This document shows, piece after piece, positions 47,444-56,252 of a stretch of DNA of 64,000 nt. The stretch is taken from positions 2,692,081-2,756,080 of the forward strand of contig OZ220471.1 in the NCBI GenBank assembly GCA_965115835.1, read 5' to 3'. Positions within the stretch are counted from its first letter, which is position 1, and each line of letters begins with the position of its first letter. The stretch is from Foliamicus sp965115835 (GTDB lineage: Bacteria > Pseudomonadota > Gammaproteobacteria > Steroidobacterales > Foliamicaceae). The translations under genes and the position numbers were made by a program. The notes below the pieces were generated by a model that worked only from the letters and a program-made list of their open reading frames with translations, was not told the origin of the DNA and ran no database searches.

Positions 47444-47877
47444 GGCGGGTCTGCGTGCTCTATGGCGGGTTCGGCCCGACTTACCGCGCGGTTTGCGCCG
47501 CGCCCCTGCCCGAGGCGCTTCCCCGCGCGGCCGTACGCGGCCTTCGGGATTTCGCCGGCAACGCCCCGATCACGGCGCTTTCCCGCGCGGCCGGGCGCGG
47601 CGCAAACCGCGCGCGGAAACCCGGGAGCGCGCCTGCCGCCAGCCCTGGAAAAACCCTCTTCATCTTCATGGCGTTTCTACTCAACCTCTGTTTGTTCATT
47701 TGTTCTTCATCAATGATGCTTCCCGCGATTACCGAACAACCACAAGCGCGCGCCTACTTCGATTCTGGATGCGGCGAGGGCCTCCACCCGTCGCAGTCCC
47801 GCCAGCCGGAAGCGCCGTCCGCAACGGGAGCGCGCCCGGCTTGCCCGAACATTGCGCCGGACCTGTTCCCGCCCAAG
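47444..47877. other. 434-bp gap with a perfect 21-bp inverted repeat
   Basis: No believable gene. CGCGCGGTTTGCGCCGCGCCC (47485-47505, 21 bp) is exactly inverted at 47593-47613, with an 87-nt interval. The interval holds two near-identical direct repeats (cgcttccccgcgcggcc near 47517 and cgctttcccgcgcggcc near 47577) and a smaller GGCCGTACGCGGCC palindrome. The right 260 bp is lower in GC. The stem lacks a following T-run on either strand. It could be a leader RNA structure of the MoxR operon or a decayed repeat. Confidence 0.7.
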
Positions 47878-49434
47878 CTAACTTTCGCTTTCCTCACGGA
47901 GCAGCGGATCGTCCGGATCGAGCGTCGGCCGGATCCGTTCCATGCCTGCGCGGGCGCTTTCCTGCATCGCCGGCGGCGTTCGAACCAGCGGCGACAGGGC
48001 GCGCCGATAATTGGAGTACGCCCGGCGGCGCCTTCCCAGGGCCTCGTAGGCGCGCCCCAATTCGTGGCGAACCACGCCGTCCAGTTGCGGATCGCCGTTG
48101 AAGCTGGCGGCCAGAAGGTGGCTCCACGCCGCCTTTGCATCGCCCGCATGCAGATACCTGTCGCCCAGCATCAACTGCAACCGCTGGCGCATGCCCGGAT
48201 TGTCGGAGCGGCCGATGAACGCCATGGCCTTTTCCGCAACCGCCACAATCAACTCCGAGTGCGCGTCGCGTTCCTCCGAAAAGTGAAGCTTCTGCGCGAT
48301 CTGGCCAAGCCAGTCCGCCTTCATCCGCTCCGGCGTGACGCCAAGACGGTATTCCACCGCCTCCATCTGCTCCTCCACAGGCGTCGCGTTCTCCTCCAGC
48401 CCCAGCGCGAATGTCAGTTCGGCGGCCTCGGCGACATTGCGATCCTCGGGGTTGGCCTCGAGAAACGCCCGCAGGGCTGCCCGGTCCCGCGCGGCCGCCG
48501 CCGAATAAAACGCAAAATCCGCCTCCGAGTAGTTGCTGTTGCGCACCGGCTCCAGCGCCAGATAGCCCTGAAGCGGGTTGATCTCCAGGCGGTACGCGGT
48601 CCACAGGCTCAACCCCGGAACCACCAGCCAGTCGGGAGCAAAACCCGGCTTGTCCCGGAAGTCCATCGGAAAGAGCGCCGCCATCCCCGACAGCCTGACG
48701 CGCTGCTCCCCCACGCCGAAATGAATGTCCGCCACATCGCCGGACGGATGGCCCAGGGCCCGGGCTGTCTCCGCATTGATGTAGCTGTGATAGCCCGCCG
48801 TACTGAAGGCCATCAGCGAACGCCGACCGTCGCCGTGGCTGACCGGCGCCAGCACCCGGCCCTCTGCGGTGGTCTCGAGGCCGGTAATGATCGACTGCGC
48901 CCAGGGCCGGGCGGCCATGAGGTTTGCTTCTTCCGCGGGCTTGAAGGAAACGCGGCCCTCGTCGAGGCGCATTTCCAGGGCGAAGCGCCGCAGCACCGGG
49001 CCGCCCAGGATCGCGGCCACATCGATTTCCCCCAGCTCGCGCGAAAAGCGGTTGGTCAGGTACGCTATCAGCGCCGTCTCGGGAGAGCCCTGATCAGTCG
49101 GGAGCACGCCTTCCTTCGGCGCCTCCAGTCGCAAGCCGTTCTCGCCCAGGATCTTCATGGTCTCCTCGCTCTCGCCGTAACGCACCGCCCCGAAGATGTT
49201 TCTGAAGATGTGCAACGGCACGGGCGCGGCGTAGTCCAGCAGGACATGCGTTTCCTTGGCGAACGCCTCGGTGCGCAGGGTTGCGGGCATCAGGATGTGA
49301 TCGCCGACCACCCTGACCTGCGCGTTGCCGCCCTCCGCCGTCTCCTGCCCTGCGACGCCCCCCGGCAGACACGCCAGTACGCTGGCGACAAGCGCCACCC
49401 GGAGAGCGCGAATTTCAGTTGCGTGTTCCGTCAT
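47878..49434 (-). CDS. Secreted protein with retropepsin-like region and C-terminal TPR-like repeats
   Basis: 518-residue protein, function unknown. An N-terminal signal (LRVALVASVLACLPGGVAGQ, about residues 10-30) is followed by two segments that look like retropepsin halves: HVLLDYAAPVPLHIFRN (about 65) and LMAFSTAGYHSYINAETARALG (about 208). The catalytic D-T/S-G is not kept in either (DYA; FSTAG), so it is probably not an active aspartic protease of the usual kind. Residues about 300-500 are helical, TPR-like (GDRYLHAGDAKAAWSHLLAASFNG). It follows the TonB receptor gene in the same direction, with a 239-bp gap. Confidence 0.8.
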   Translation of the reverse strand: MTEHATEIRALRVALVASVLACLPGGVAGQETAEGGNAQVRVVGDHILMPATLRTEAFAKETHVLLDYAAPVPLHIFRNIFGAVRYGESEETMKILGENGLRLEAPKEGVLPTDQGSPETALIAYLTNRFSRELGEIDVAAILGGPVLRRFALEMRLDEGRVSFKPAEEANLMAARPWAQSIITGLETTAEGRVLAPVSHGDGRRSLMAFSTAGYHSYINAETARALGHPSGDVADIHFGVGEQRVRLSGMAALFPMDFRDKPGFAPDWLVVPGLSLWTAYRLEINPLQGYLALEPVRNSNYSEADFAFYSAAAARDRAALRAFLEANPEDRNVAEAAELTFALGLEENATPVEEQMEAVEYRLGVTPERMKADWLGQIAQKLHFSEERDAHSELIVAVAEKAMAFIGRSDNPGMRQRLQLMLGDRYLHAGDAKAAWSHLLAASFNGDPQLDGVVRHELGRAYEALGRRRRAYSNYRRALSPLVRTPPAMQESARAGMERIRPTLDPDDPLLREESES

Positions 49435-49515
49435 ATTTCGCCCGATTCATGGCAATGCCGATCTTGCAGCAGTGTAACCGACTGCCCGCAACGCCCTCTG
49501 CCACAGGAGGGCATG

Positions 49516-49533
49516 CAGCAATTCCCGCCAAGC
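49516..49533 (+). repeat. Solo copy of the left end of the 24261 MITE-like element
   Basis: 18 bases identical to 24261-24278. I found no inverted partner within about 250 bp and no flanking duplication. The 239-bp gap around it (49435-49673) between two - strand genes holds no gene. It may be a decayed or truncated copy. Confidence 0.55.
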
Positions 49534-49673
49534 CATTTTGTGGTGCTGATGGGGTGGCATTCCGGCGCGGATAGTCGGTTGGCGGATCGCTTGGGGAAGG
49601 CTACCCCTCCGGCCGGTTCCGGGTAGCCGCCAGCAGGCCCGCCTGCAGGACGAACCGGGCGGCGCGATGTCGG

Positions 49674-52600
49674 TCAGATTTCCCAATTCAACTCCAGATA
49701 AAGCACCCGGGCGCGCGCATCCCATCGCGTCGGATCGTAGGGCAGGGTTTCCCACACGGTGGGGTTGTCGGCATTGAGAATGTTGCTGCCGCCCGCACGG
49801 ATGCGCAGCCCGTTGTCCATCCGGTAAGCGACGGTCAGGTCAACCGTCGTCAGGCGGTCCACTTCAAGGGGCGGCCTTCGGGCATTTATCCAGCCGCAGC
49901 GTCCTGTTACCGCACGGCAGTTGCCGGTGCGGTTGTTGGTGTAACCCGGCGTGTAGCGCAGATACAGGTCCGTTGCGAACCGCCCGGCAGCCCAGGTGAG
50001 GTGGCCGGTGAGCTTGTACCGGTCGCTTCCCAGGGCGGTTCCGACCCGCTCCTGACGATCCGTGTCCGGGGTGATGCGATAGAACTCCTTCAGCACCCGG
50101 TGATAGCTGAGCCGTGGCGTGAACAGGCCCCAGGAGGTGCTGAAGGTGTATTCGATGGCGGTGTCGAGCGTCTCGCTTACCTTTTCCGCAAGGTTGACCG
50201 GTTTCCGATGAACCTCGACGGCGTAGCCGTTTTCATCCCGCTTCACGATGTCCGGAAGCTTCCAGGCGATTTCAGGGTCGCCTGAAAGAATGGAGGAGGA
50301 TTGTTCGATCTTGTCGGTGAAGTCGATGCGCGACCAATCCACCGACCAGACCAGACCGGGCGCCGCTTGCGAAATCCACTTGAAGCCGAGCGAGTAGTTG
50401 TCGGAATGCTCGTTTTTGATGTCTGGATTGTAAAAGGCAAAGACAGTGGGAATCGGGATGCGGTCCCGGACGCCGTCGGGATGGTACGGGTCCACAAAAG
50501 AACTGCGCCAATTGGAATCATTTCTGATACTGAACAGTCTGCTGAAGACTGGCGGGGTAAAGGAGCGCGACCAGGCGGTCCGCACCTGGAGACTCCCGGT
50601 CGGCTCGTAATACAGGCCGACCCTCGGGCTGGTGGCGCTCCTCGTGATTTCCCGAAGTTGCGCGGCGCCCGACCAGACCCTTGAGCCGGAAAGGCTGCGG
50701 CTGCGCTCCACCCAACCGTCATCGGGGTGGTATTCCCACCATGTGGAGGTGACGGGCGTCGGGTCGAAAACAATCTCACGTCCGCCCACGGCGCCCAGGG
50801 ACTTGTGGGTGTCGCGCCGCGCCTGCAAACTCAACACCAACTCCCGCAGACCGGGCCTTGCGTTGCGCTCGCCGACCAGCGGAATGGCGAACTCGGTAAA
50901 CCAGGCGCTCGAGTCCCGCGTAGGCTTTTCCACGCCAATGCTGCCCTCCCGTCCGGATGCGCGCTCGAAGGATCCGTCTTGCGCATAACGCAATGAGTCC
51001 TGATATATCTTCGTTTCACGCAACTCCGCGCCGATGGCGTAAGAGATGGGTCCGCCCCAGACTTCCCATACCTCGCCTCGCAACAGGGCATCCCAGGATG
51101 TGACTTCGGTGAAACCGCGGCTCGGCAGAAGTTGAATGGTCAGGAGATCCGCAAATGTCGATTTCTGGGCGGTTCCGTTGCCGAACAGATTCGGCGCCAC
51201 ATTCGGGTCGGAACTGGCCAGGGCCGCAAAGAAGGCCTCCTGGCCGGGGTCGAATCGGTTCGGGGGCCATTGTCGAGTATTTGCTGCCTGGCCGATACTT
51301 GTCGACTCGGACCGGGTCACGCCGAGCTCGAACTCGTGGCCGTTTCCGAATTGCCAGAACAGGCCGGCATTGAAGTTTCTCTGCTTGCTTTCGCTCTCCG
51401 CCCAGCCCGGGGAAACGAGCCCGTTTTCCAGTTCGTGGACCGGGTAATAGCTCACCACCACATGGCGGCCGAAGGGATTGTGGGCGTTGCTGGCCGGCAC
51501 CAGATAGTTGCTGAACACAGTTGCAGACTCCTGGTACGATTCCGTGTCGGTAATCTGCGCATCCGCATGGATGCGCAGCGAGTCCGTGAGGTATTGCTCG
51601 ATTTGCAGGGAAACCGAGGTGTTGGTGGCGTCCGCGCCGTTTTGGGGGGACACATAGGCGGTGGGCGTGATGGTGGTGGTGAAGTCTTCCTCGGTGGCGC
51701 CGGTCCCGTCATGCGTGGCGGGCAAACTCAATTGTGGCGCGCGCCAGTCGCAATACGCCCCATGGCGGGTGCTGCCGCCATCCCATTCGCATACCCTGCC
51801 GGGTTGGGTGTATGAATAATCCCGACTGTCGTACTCCGGGCCGAAGCGCTCGCGGAAGTCGCCGCTCGTCCAGATCTTGCGATTGTTGACGGGTTTCGAG
51901 TCGTTGCGCTGCGCAATAGCGGTCACGCTTCCGGTTCCCCAGGCGTAGCCGCCCTTCAGGCTTGCGTTTCTGCGATCCGCGCCGGTGGCGCTGAACTCCT
52001 CCCGGAAGGTGGCGCTGAAGCCGGTGTAGTTCCTTCTGGTGATGAAGTTCACCACACCGCCTATGGCGTCCGCGCCATACACTGCGGACGCCCCGTCCAG
52101 CTGGATGTCGATCCGCTCGATCGCAGACAGCGGAACGTTGACGAGATTGACGAAGTCCTCCTCGAACCCGGCTGTTCCCGCCACTCGCCGCCCGTTCACA
52201 AGCACCAGCGTGTTGGCCGACCCCATCGCGCGCAGATTCACCGCGGACATGCCCAGAGACAGCGCGCCCACGCCGATATCGGTGTCGGGGACCCCGCCGC
52301 CCCCGCCGCCCGACTGCGAAGTCAGCGACGCATGCGCCCAGGGCAGAGTGCGGAACAGTTCTTCCAGACTGGACACGCCCCGCGCAGCGATGTCCTCGGC
52401 CGACAGGCTGTAGATTCGCGCGGAAGGATCGCCACGCGCCATCCTTGAACCCGTCACCCTCTGCGCGGCCAGTTCGGCCGGCGGCTCTTGCTCCTCGAGC
52501 TTGGCTTCGGCCTCATCGACCGTCTCGACCTCCTCAAGCTCGCCGTCTTGCCGAGCCTCGACCAGCACCACATCCTCCGAGGCGTAGTGGTACGACAAGG

Positions 52601-52934
52601 GGGTGTCCGCCAGCAGCGCGACCAGGGCGTCGTCGAACCGGTACTGCCCTTGCAGGCCCTCCACCTCGACATCGGCAATGGCATCGTCCGACGCCAGGAT
52701 CTGGACGCCGGACGAACTCGCCAGCTCCATCAGCGCCGAACCGGCCTGCTGGCGCTCGATGTCCAGCGACAGCACTCCGGCGTCCTCCGCCGCAGCGCTG
52801 CCCGCGCCCAGCGCCAGCAACGCCGCCGCCAGCCCGGACCTGTCAGGCCAACAATTTGAACACGACTTCGGAACAGTCCTGAGTTCGGGCGTTTCTGCTG
52901 TTTCTGTCTCCGCTGTCTGTGCAATAGTCTTCAT
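49674..52934 (-). CDS. TonB-dependent outer membrane receptor with STN signalling domain
   Basis: 1086-residue outer-membrane transporter. After a signal region with a hydrophobic stretch SGLAAALLALGAGSAAAED comes an STN domain (about residues 35-115, SLDIERQQAGSALMELASSSGVQIL), an acidic linker, the plug (ARIYSLSAEDIAARGVSSLEELF, then ERIDIQLDGASAVYGADAIGGVVNFI) and a 22-strand-type barrel to the end. STN domains pass ligand signals to FecR-type proteins, matching the two upstream genes. ATG 52934 follows AGGGGAAAG. Substrate is unknown; the plug resembles large-substrate receptors rather than ferric-citrate ones. Confidence 0.94.
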   Translation of the reverse strand: MKTIAQTAETETAETPELRTVPKSCSNCWPDRSGLAAALLALGAGSAAAEDAGVLSLDIERQQAGSALMELASSSGVQILASDDAIADVEVEGLQGQYRFDDALVALLADTPLSYHYASEDVVLVEARQDGELEEVETVDEAEAKLEEQEPPAELAAQRVTGSRMARGDPSARIYSLSAEDIAARGVSSLEELFRTLPWAHASLTSQSGGGGGGVPDTDIGVGALSLGMSAVNLRAMGSANTLVLVNGRRVAGTAGFEEDFVNLVNVPLSAIERIDIQLDGASAVYGADAIGGVVNFITRRNYTGFSATFREEFSATGADRRNASLKGGYAWGTGSVTAIAQRNDSKPVNNRKIWTSGDFRERFGPEYDSRDYSYTQPGRVCEWDGGSTRHGAYCDWRAPQLSLPATHDGTGATEEDFTTTITPTAYVSPQNGADATNTSVSLQIEQYLTDSLRIHADAQITDTESYQESATVFSNYLVPASNAHNPFGRHVVVSYYPVHELENGLVSPGWAESESKQRNFNAGLFWQFGNGHEFELGVTRSESTSIGQAANTRQWPPNRFDPGQEAFFAALASSDPNVAPNLFGNGTAQKSTFADLLTIQLLPSRGFTEVTSWDALLRGEVWEVWGGPISYAIGAELRETKIYQDSLRYAQDGSFERASGREGSIGVEKPTRDSSAWFTEFAIPLVGERNARPGLRELVLSLQARRDTHKSLGAVGGREIVFDPTPVTSTWWEYHPDDGWVERSRSLSGSRVWSGAAQLREITRSATSPRVGLYYEPTGSLQVRTAWSRSFTPPVFSRLFSIRNDSNWRSSFVDPYHPDGVRDRIPIPTVFAFYNPDIKNEHSDNYSLGFKWISQAAPGLVWSVDWSRIDFTDKIEQSSSILSGDPEIAWKLPDIVKRDENGYAVEVHRKPVNLAEKVSETLDTAIEYTFSTSWGLFTPRLSYHRVLKEFYRITPDTDRQERVGTALGSDRYKLTGHLTWAAGRFATDLYLRYTPGYTNNRTGNCRAVTGRCGWINARRPPLEVDRLTTVDLTVAYRMDNGLRIRAGGSNILNADNPTVWETLPYDPTRWDARARVLYLELNWEI

Positions 52935-52964
52935 GCTTTCCCCTTGTTGTTTCGAGTGCAATGG

Positions 52965-54044
52965 TCAACTTCCGGCGGCCCGCGCGGGAGCCTTCCCGGG
53001 CGAACCGGTAATCACGATCCGGTCGTGGCGTTCGGTAACTTCAATCGGCAGCAACTGCTCCAGCGCGGCAAGCGCGTTATCCAGCTTCCTGATGCTCACC
53101 GCCGCATACACGCTCATCTCCATCACTGCCGGATCCTCGATGAAGATCTTCTTGCGGGTGTAGCGGTTCAGTTCCCGCACAACCCGATACAAGGGCTCGC
53201 GGTAAAACCGCACCATCCCCTGCCGCCAGCCCAGATAACGCTCCATCGATTCGGGCTGGAACGTGGTGAGCCGGTTGTGGCCCACATCGAACTCGGCCAC
53301 CCAGCCCTGCTCCACGCGATGATGTTGCAGCGCGGCGTCGAGCGCACTGGCCGACCCGCCGGCGAGGGCTTCGTCGCTTGCCGGATGCATCGCCACCTTG
53401 CCCTCCAGCACCGCCAGTTGATAGCGCTCGGGCTGCTTGCGGATATTGAAGGCCGTGCCCAGGGCGGTGACCGAACGCGCCCCCAACTCCACGCTGAAGG
53501 GGCGCGCCGGATCCTTCGCCACCTCGAAAAAGGCCTCGCCCCGCTCCAGCAGGATCCGGCGCGAGAACTCGCCGTAGTCCACCACCAGTCGCGTGCCGGT
53601 GTTGAGCGTGACCACGCTGCCGTCGGCAAGCTCCAGCGTTTTCTGTTCGCCCACGCGGGTAACGTGGCGCTCCAGCCGTTCGCCGTCCACGCCGCCCACA
53701 GACAGGTACCAGATAGCGGCCAGACCGGCGCCCAGCAGCATGCTGGCGGCAAGGCCCAGCGCCGCCCGGCGGTTCCGGCGGCGCGCCTCGATCAGACTGC
53801 GGGTGTCCGCGGCAATGGCCCGAATGTCGTCGTCGCCGGCCAGCTCCTCCATCCCGGCGAGCGCCTCCAGCGTTTCGAGATGCGCCTTGCGGTACTCCGC
53901 GTCCGTTGCGGCGCGCGAGCGCATCGCGGCGGCCTCGGCCTTCGTCAGCCGCCCGGACCACAAGCGAACCAGCGACCGTTCCACGGCGCCGTTGAGAATC
54001 TCGCGTATGTTCGTGAGCACAGCGGTTACTCGGTAGTGATGCAC
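52965..54044 (-). CDS. FecR-family anti-sigma / sigma-regulator protein
   Basis: 359-residue inner-membrane protein. The cytosolic N-terminus (about 1-95) is predicted to bind the sigma factor; one transmembrane helix is at about 96-116 (ALGLAASMLLGAGLAAIWYL). The periplasmic FecR domain follows (TLELADGSVVTLNTGTRLVVDYGEFSRRILLERGEAFFEVAKDPARPF), then a C-terminal STN-like end. GTG 54044 sits 3-4 bp from GGGAGGT, a short spacing. Lies between the sigma factor and the receptor, as in fecIRA. Confidence 0.93.
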   Translation of the reverse strand: MHHYRVTAVLTNIREILNGAVERSLVRLWSGRLTKAEAAAMRSRAATDAEYRKAHLETLEALAGMEELAGDDDIRAIAADTRSLIEARRRNRRAALGLAASMLLGAGLAAIWYLSVGGVDGERLERHVTRVGEQKTLELADGSVVTLNTGTRLVVDYGEFSRRILLERGEAFFEVAKDPARPFSVELGARSVTALGTAFNIRKQPERYQLAVLEGKVAMHPASDEALAGGSASALDAALQHHRVEQGWVAEFDVGHNRLTTFQPESMERYLGWRQGMVRFYREPLYRVVRELNRYTRKKIFIEDPAVMEMSVYAAVSIRKLDNALAALEQLLPIEVTERHDRIVITGSPGKAPARAAGS

Positions 54045-54137
54045 CGACCTCCCGCAGTAATTAACGAACCAGCACCGCTTTCCCCCGACTCGGCGGCTGC
54101 AACGCCGGGAGCGGAAGGGCCTCCCGGCGGAGGTTCC

Positions 54138-54779
54138 TCAGCGCCCTTCTTCCCCCGCTGCCTCGATCTTCCGCCGCGCCTTGCGAATCCGCTTCATCGC
54201 CTGGGCAAGGCAGTGCTCGACCTGCTTTACGGTCATGCCCATGTGCAGGGCGATGTCGCTGTAGCTCATGCTCCGGAAGCGGTGCAGGACGAACACCCTG
54301 CGCCAGTTGGGGCGCAGGCCGAGGATGACAGCCTTCATGGCCTCCAGTTGCAGTTGCGCCGCCACGATCTCTTCGGGTGTGCGCTCGTCGCGCCGCTCGC
54401 GTTCCAGTCCCAGTTGCTCTGCGTAGTACGCCTTGGCCCGCGCGGACTTGCGCTGGCGGTCAACGGCCAGATTGTTGGCCATCGTCAGCAGGTAGGCGCG
54501 ATTGCTGCCGGTCGATCGGGACATTTTCTCTTCCAGCCGCTCCGCGCCCATCAGCCGCGTGAAGACATCCTGCACCAGATCCTCGATCTCTTCATGCGGC
54601 GCCAGCCGGCCCATGAGAAACACCCGCAATGCTTGCGCGTGCTGGTCGAACAAGCGCTCGACCAGATGCTCCCGGCCCGGCTTGTTGCGCGAGGCCAGAT
54701 GGACGACATTGCCCTTGTCCCTGGCTCGCATGTCTCGACAGGCCGGGCCGCCGCTTTCCAGCATTTTGCCCGAACTCAT
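54138..54779 (-). CDS. ECF sigma factor (FecI-like)
   Basis: 213-residue sigma70-family regulator with only regions 2 and 4. Region 2 is about residues 45-115 (EEIEDLVQDVFTRLMGAERL, then AYLLTMANNLAVDRQRK) and region 4 about 145-200 (LRPNWRRVFVLHRFRSMSYSDIALHMGMTVKQVEHCLAQAMKRIRK). ATG 54779 follows CAGGGGG; upstream frame-open sequence is not needed. With FecR and the STN receptor downstream it should form a ligand-controlled regulon. Confidence 0.93.
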   Translation of the reverse strand: MSSGKMLESGGPACRDMRARDKGNVVHLASRNKPGREHLVERLFDQHAQALRVFLMGRLAPHEEIEDLVQDVFTRLMGAERLEEKMSRSTGSNRAYLLTMANNLAVDRQRKSARAKAYYAEQLGLERERRDERTPEEIVAAQLQLEAMKAVILGLRPNWRRVFVLHRFRSMSYSDIALHMGMTVKQVEHCLAQAMKRIRKARRKIEAAGEEGR

Positions 54780-54825
54780 GTTTTCCCCCTGTTCTTGCAA
54801 TGATACCCGGGTATCGCGCCTGTCC

Positions 54826-56043
54826 TTATCCGGTGAGACCGGTGGCCTGACAGTCCTCCAGTTCCGCCAGGATTTCCGCGCCATGCTGGCCTGCCGCGGG
54901 CACATTGCGAAACAGCCCCGGCCGCCGTCCCCCGATGGCCACCGGCAAGGCTGGCAGGGGCGTCTTTTCGCCCGCATGTTCGCCGTCCGGAATGGTAACT
55001 TCGAGCAACCCGCCCGAAGCCGTCAGATGGGCGTCGTCGAACAGGTCCTCGGGCCGGGCGATCGGCGCGAACGGCAGGCCGGCCTGCGCGCAGCGCTCCA
55101 TCAGTTCCGCCGGCGTCATGCCCGCGAACAGCTCCTTGATCCCGGGGATGAACTCGTTACGGCGCGCCACGCGCCCGGAGTTGGTCCCGAGGTCCGGGTT
55201 GCGGCCCAGATCGTGCAACTCGAAGGCTTCGCAGAACCGCGCCCACTGCACATCGCTGACCACGCCCACAAAAATCTGCTCGCCGGTGCTTGTGGCGAAC
55301 ACCTCGTAGATGGCCCAGGCCGAGGTTCGCGCCGGCATCGGTGTGGCCGCAATGCCGGTGACGGCCTTCTGCGCCATGTGCTGACCCACCAGGAATACCG
55401 CGCTCTCGTAAAGTGTCGCCACCACTTCGCTGCCGCGCCCGGTGCGCTCGCGCTCGTGCAGCGCCGCCAGGATTCCCAGCGCGCCGAACAGACCGCCCTG
55501 TACATCGACCACCGAGGCGCCGGCGCGCAACGGCCGCCCCGGCGGGCCGGTCATATAGGCCAGTCCGCCCATCATCTGCGCCACTTCGTCCAGCGCCGCC
55601 CGGTTCTCGTACGGTCCCGCCTGAAAGCCCTTCTCCGTGCAGTAAATGAGCCGCGGGTTGCGGTCCGAAAGCGTCTCGTAGTCCAGTCCCAGGCGCTGCA
55701 TCGCACCGGGACGGAAGTTCTGGATCAGCACATCCGAGCGGTCCGCAAGCCGGAGCGCTGTTTCCATGCCCTCCGGCGACTTGAGGTTGAGGCAGATGCT
55801 GCGCTTGTTGCGGTTGTACATGGGAAAATAGCCCGCGCCCGACCCCGGCAGTCGCCGGGTGGGATCGCCGCCGGGCGGCTCCACCTTGATCACGTCGGCG
55901 CCCAGGTCCGCCAGCGCCAGCCCGCATGCCGGCCCCATCACCATATGGGTCAACTCCAGGACCTTCAGCCCCGCCAGCGGCTGGCAATCGTTGCTGTTCA
56001 CGTTGAATGGATGTCCGCTTGCATCCGCTTTTCCGCAGATCAT
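54826..56043 (-). CDS. CaiB/BaiF family CoA-transferase
   Basis: 405-residue class III CoA-transferase moving CoA between acyl-CoA and a free acid. LAGLKVLELTHMVMGPACGLALADLGADVIKVEPPGGD is the family N-terminal block; NRNKRSICLNLK and a VVDVQGGLFGALG motif follow, Asp180 being a candidate for the catalytic Asp. The start may be later (the first ~20 residues lie before the core). It stands alone, divergent from the next gene, so the substrate cannot be inferred. Confidence 0.93.
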   Translation of the reverse strand: MICGKADASGHPFNVNSNDCQPLAGLKVLELTHMVMGPACGLALADLGADVIKVEPPGGDPTRRLPGSGAGYFPMYNRNKRSICLNLKSPEGMETALRLADRSDVLIQNFRPGAMQRLGLDYETLSDRNPRLIYCTEKGFQAGPYENRAALDEVAQMMGGLAYMTGPPGRPLRAGASVVDVQGGLFGALGILAALHERERTGRGSEVVATLYESAVFLVGQHMAQKAVTGIAATPMPARTSAWAIYEVFATSTGEQIFVGVVSDVQWARFCEAFELHDLGRNPDLGTNSGRVARRNEFIPGIKELFAGMTPAELMERCAQAGLPFAPIARPEDLFDDAHLTASGGLLEVTIPDGEHAGEKTPLPALPVAIGGRRPGLFRNVPAAGQHGAEILAELEDCQATGLTG

Positions 56044-56252
56044 ATGGAGCCGGGCAGCCTACAGTGTCTTGCACAAGCCGTGCAAGCCGCATGCGCCGCT
56101 TGGCGGCTTGTGAGACGGACGGCGTTCGCCCCTCTCGCAGTCCGGCCCGATTCCACGGCTCGAACGGACGCTCTGACGGAACCGGCCCGGGAATCCGCTC
56201 GTGTAGAATCACGCCTTGCACGTTTTGCGGAAAAATCGGAGGAGCGCCGTAT

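Noticed and set aside
47485..47613. The 21-bp inverted repeat as a rho-independent terminator
   Set aside because: The 87-nt interval is too long and neither strand has a T-run after the stem.
47481..47699. 72-codon - strand frame in the MoxR upstream gap
   Set aside because: It runs through the 21-bp inverted repeat with Ala/Arg-rich text and has no clear ribosome-binding site.
47455..49626. 723-codon + strand frame antisense to the secreted protein gene
   Set aside because: It shows mirror composition, no start site and no domain, whereas the - strand protein has a signal peptide and repeats.
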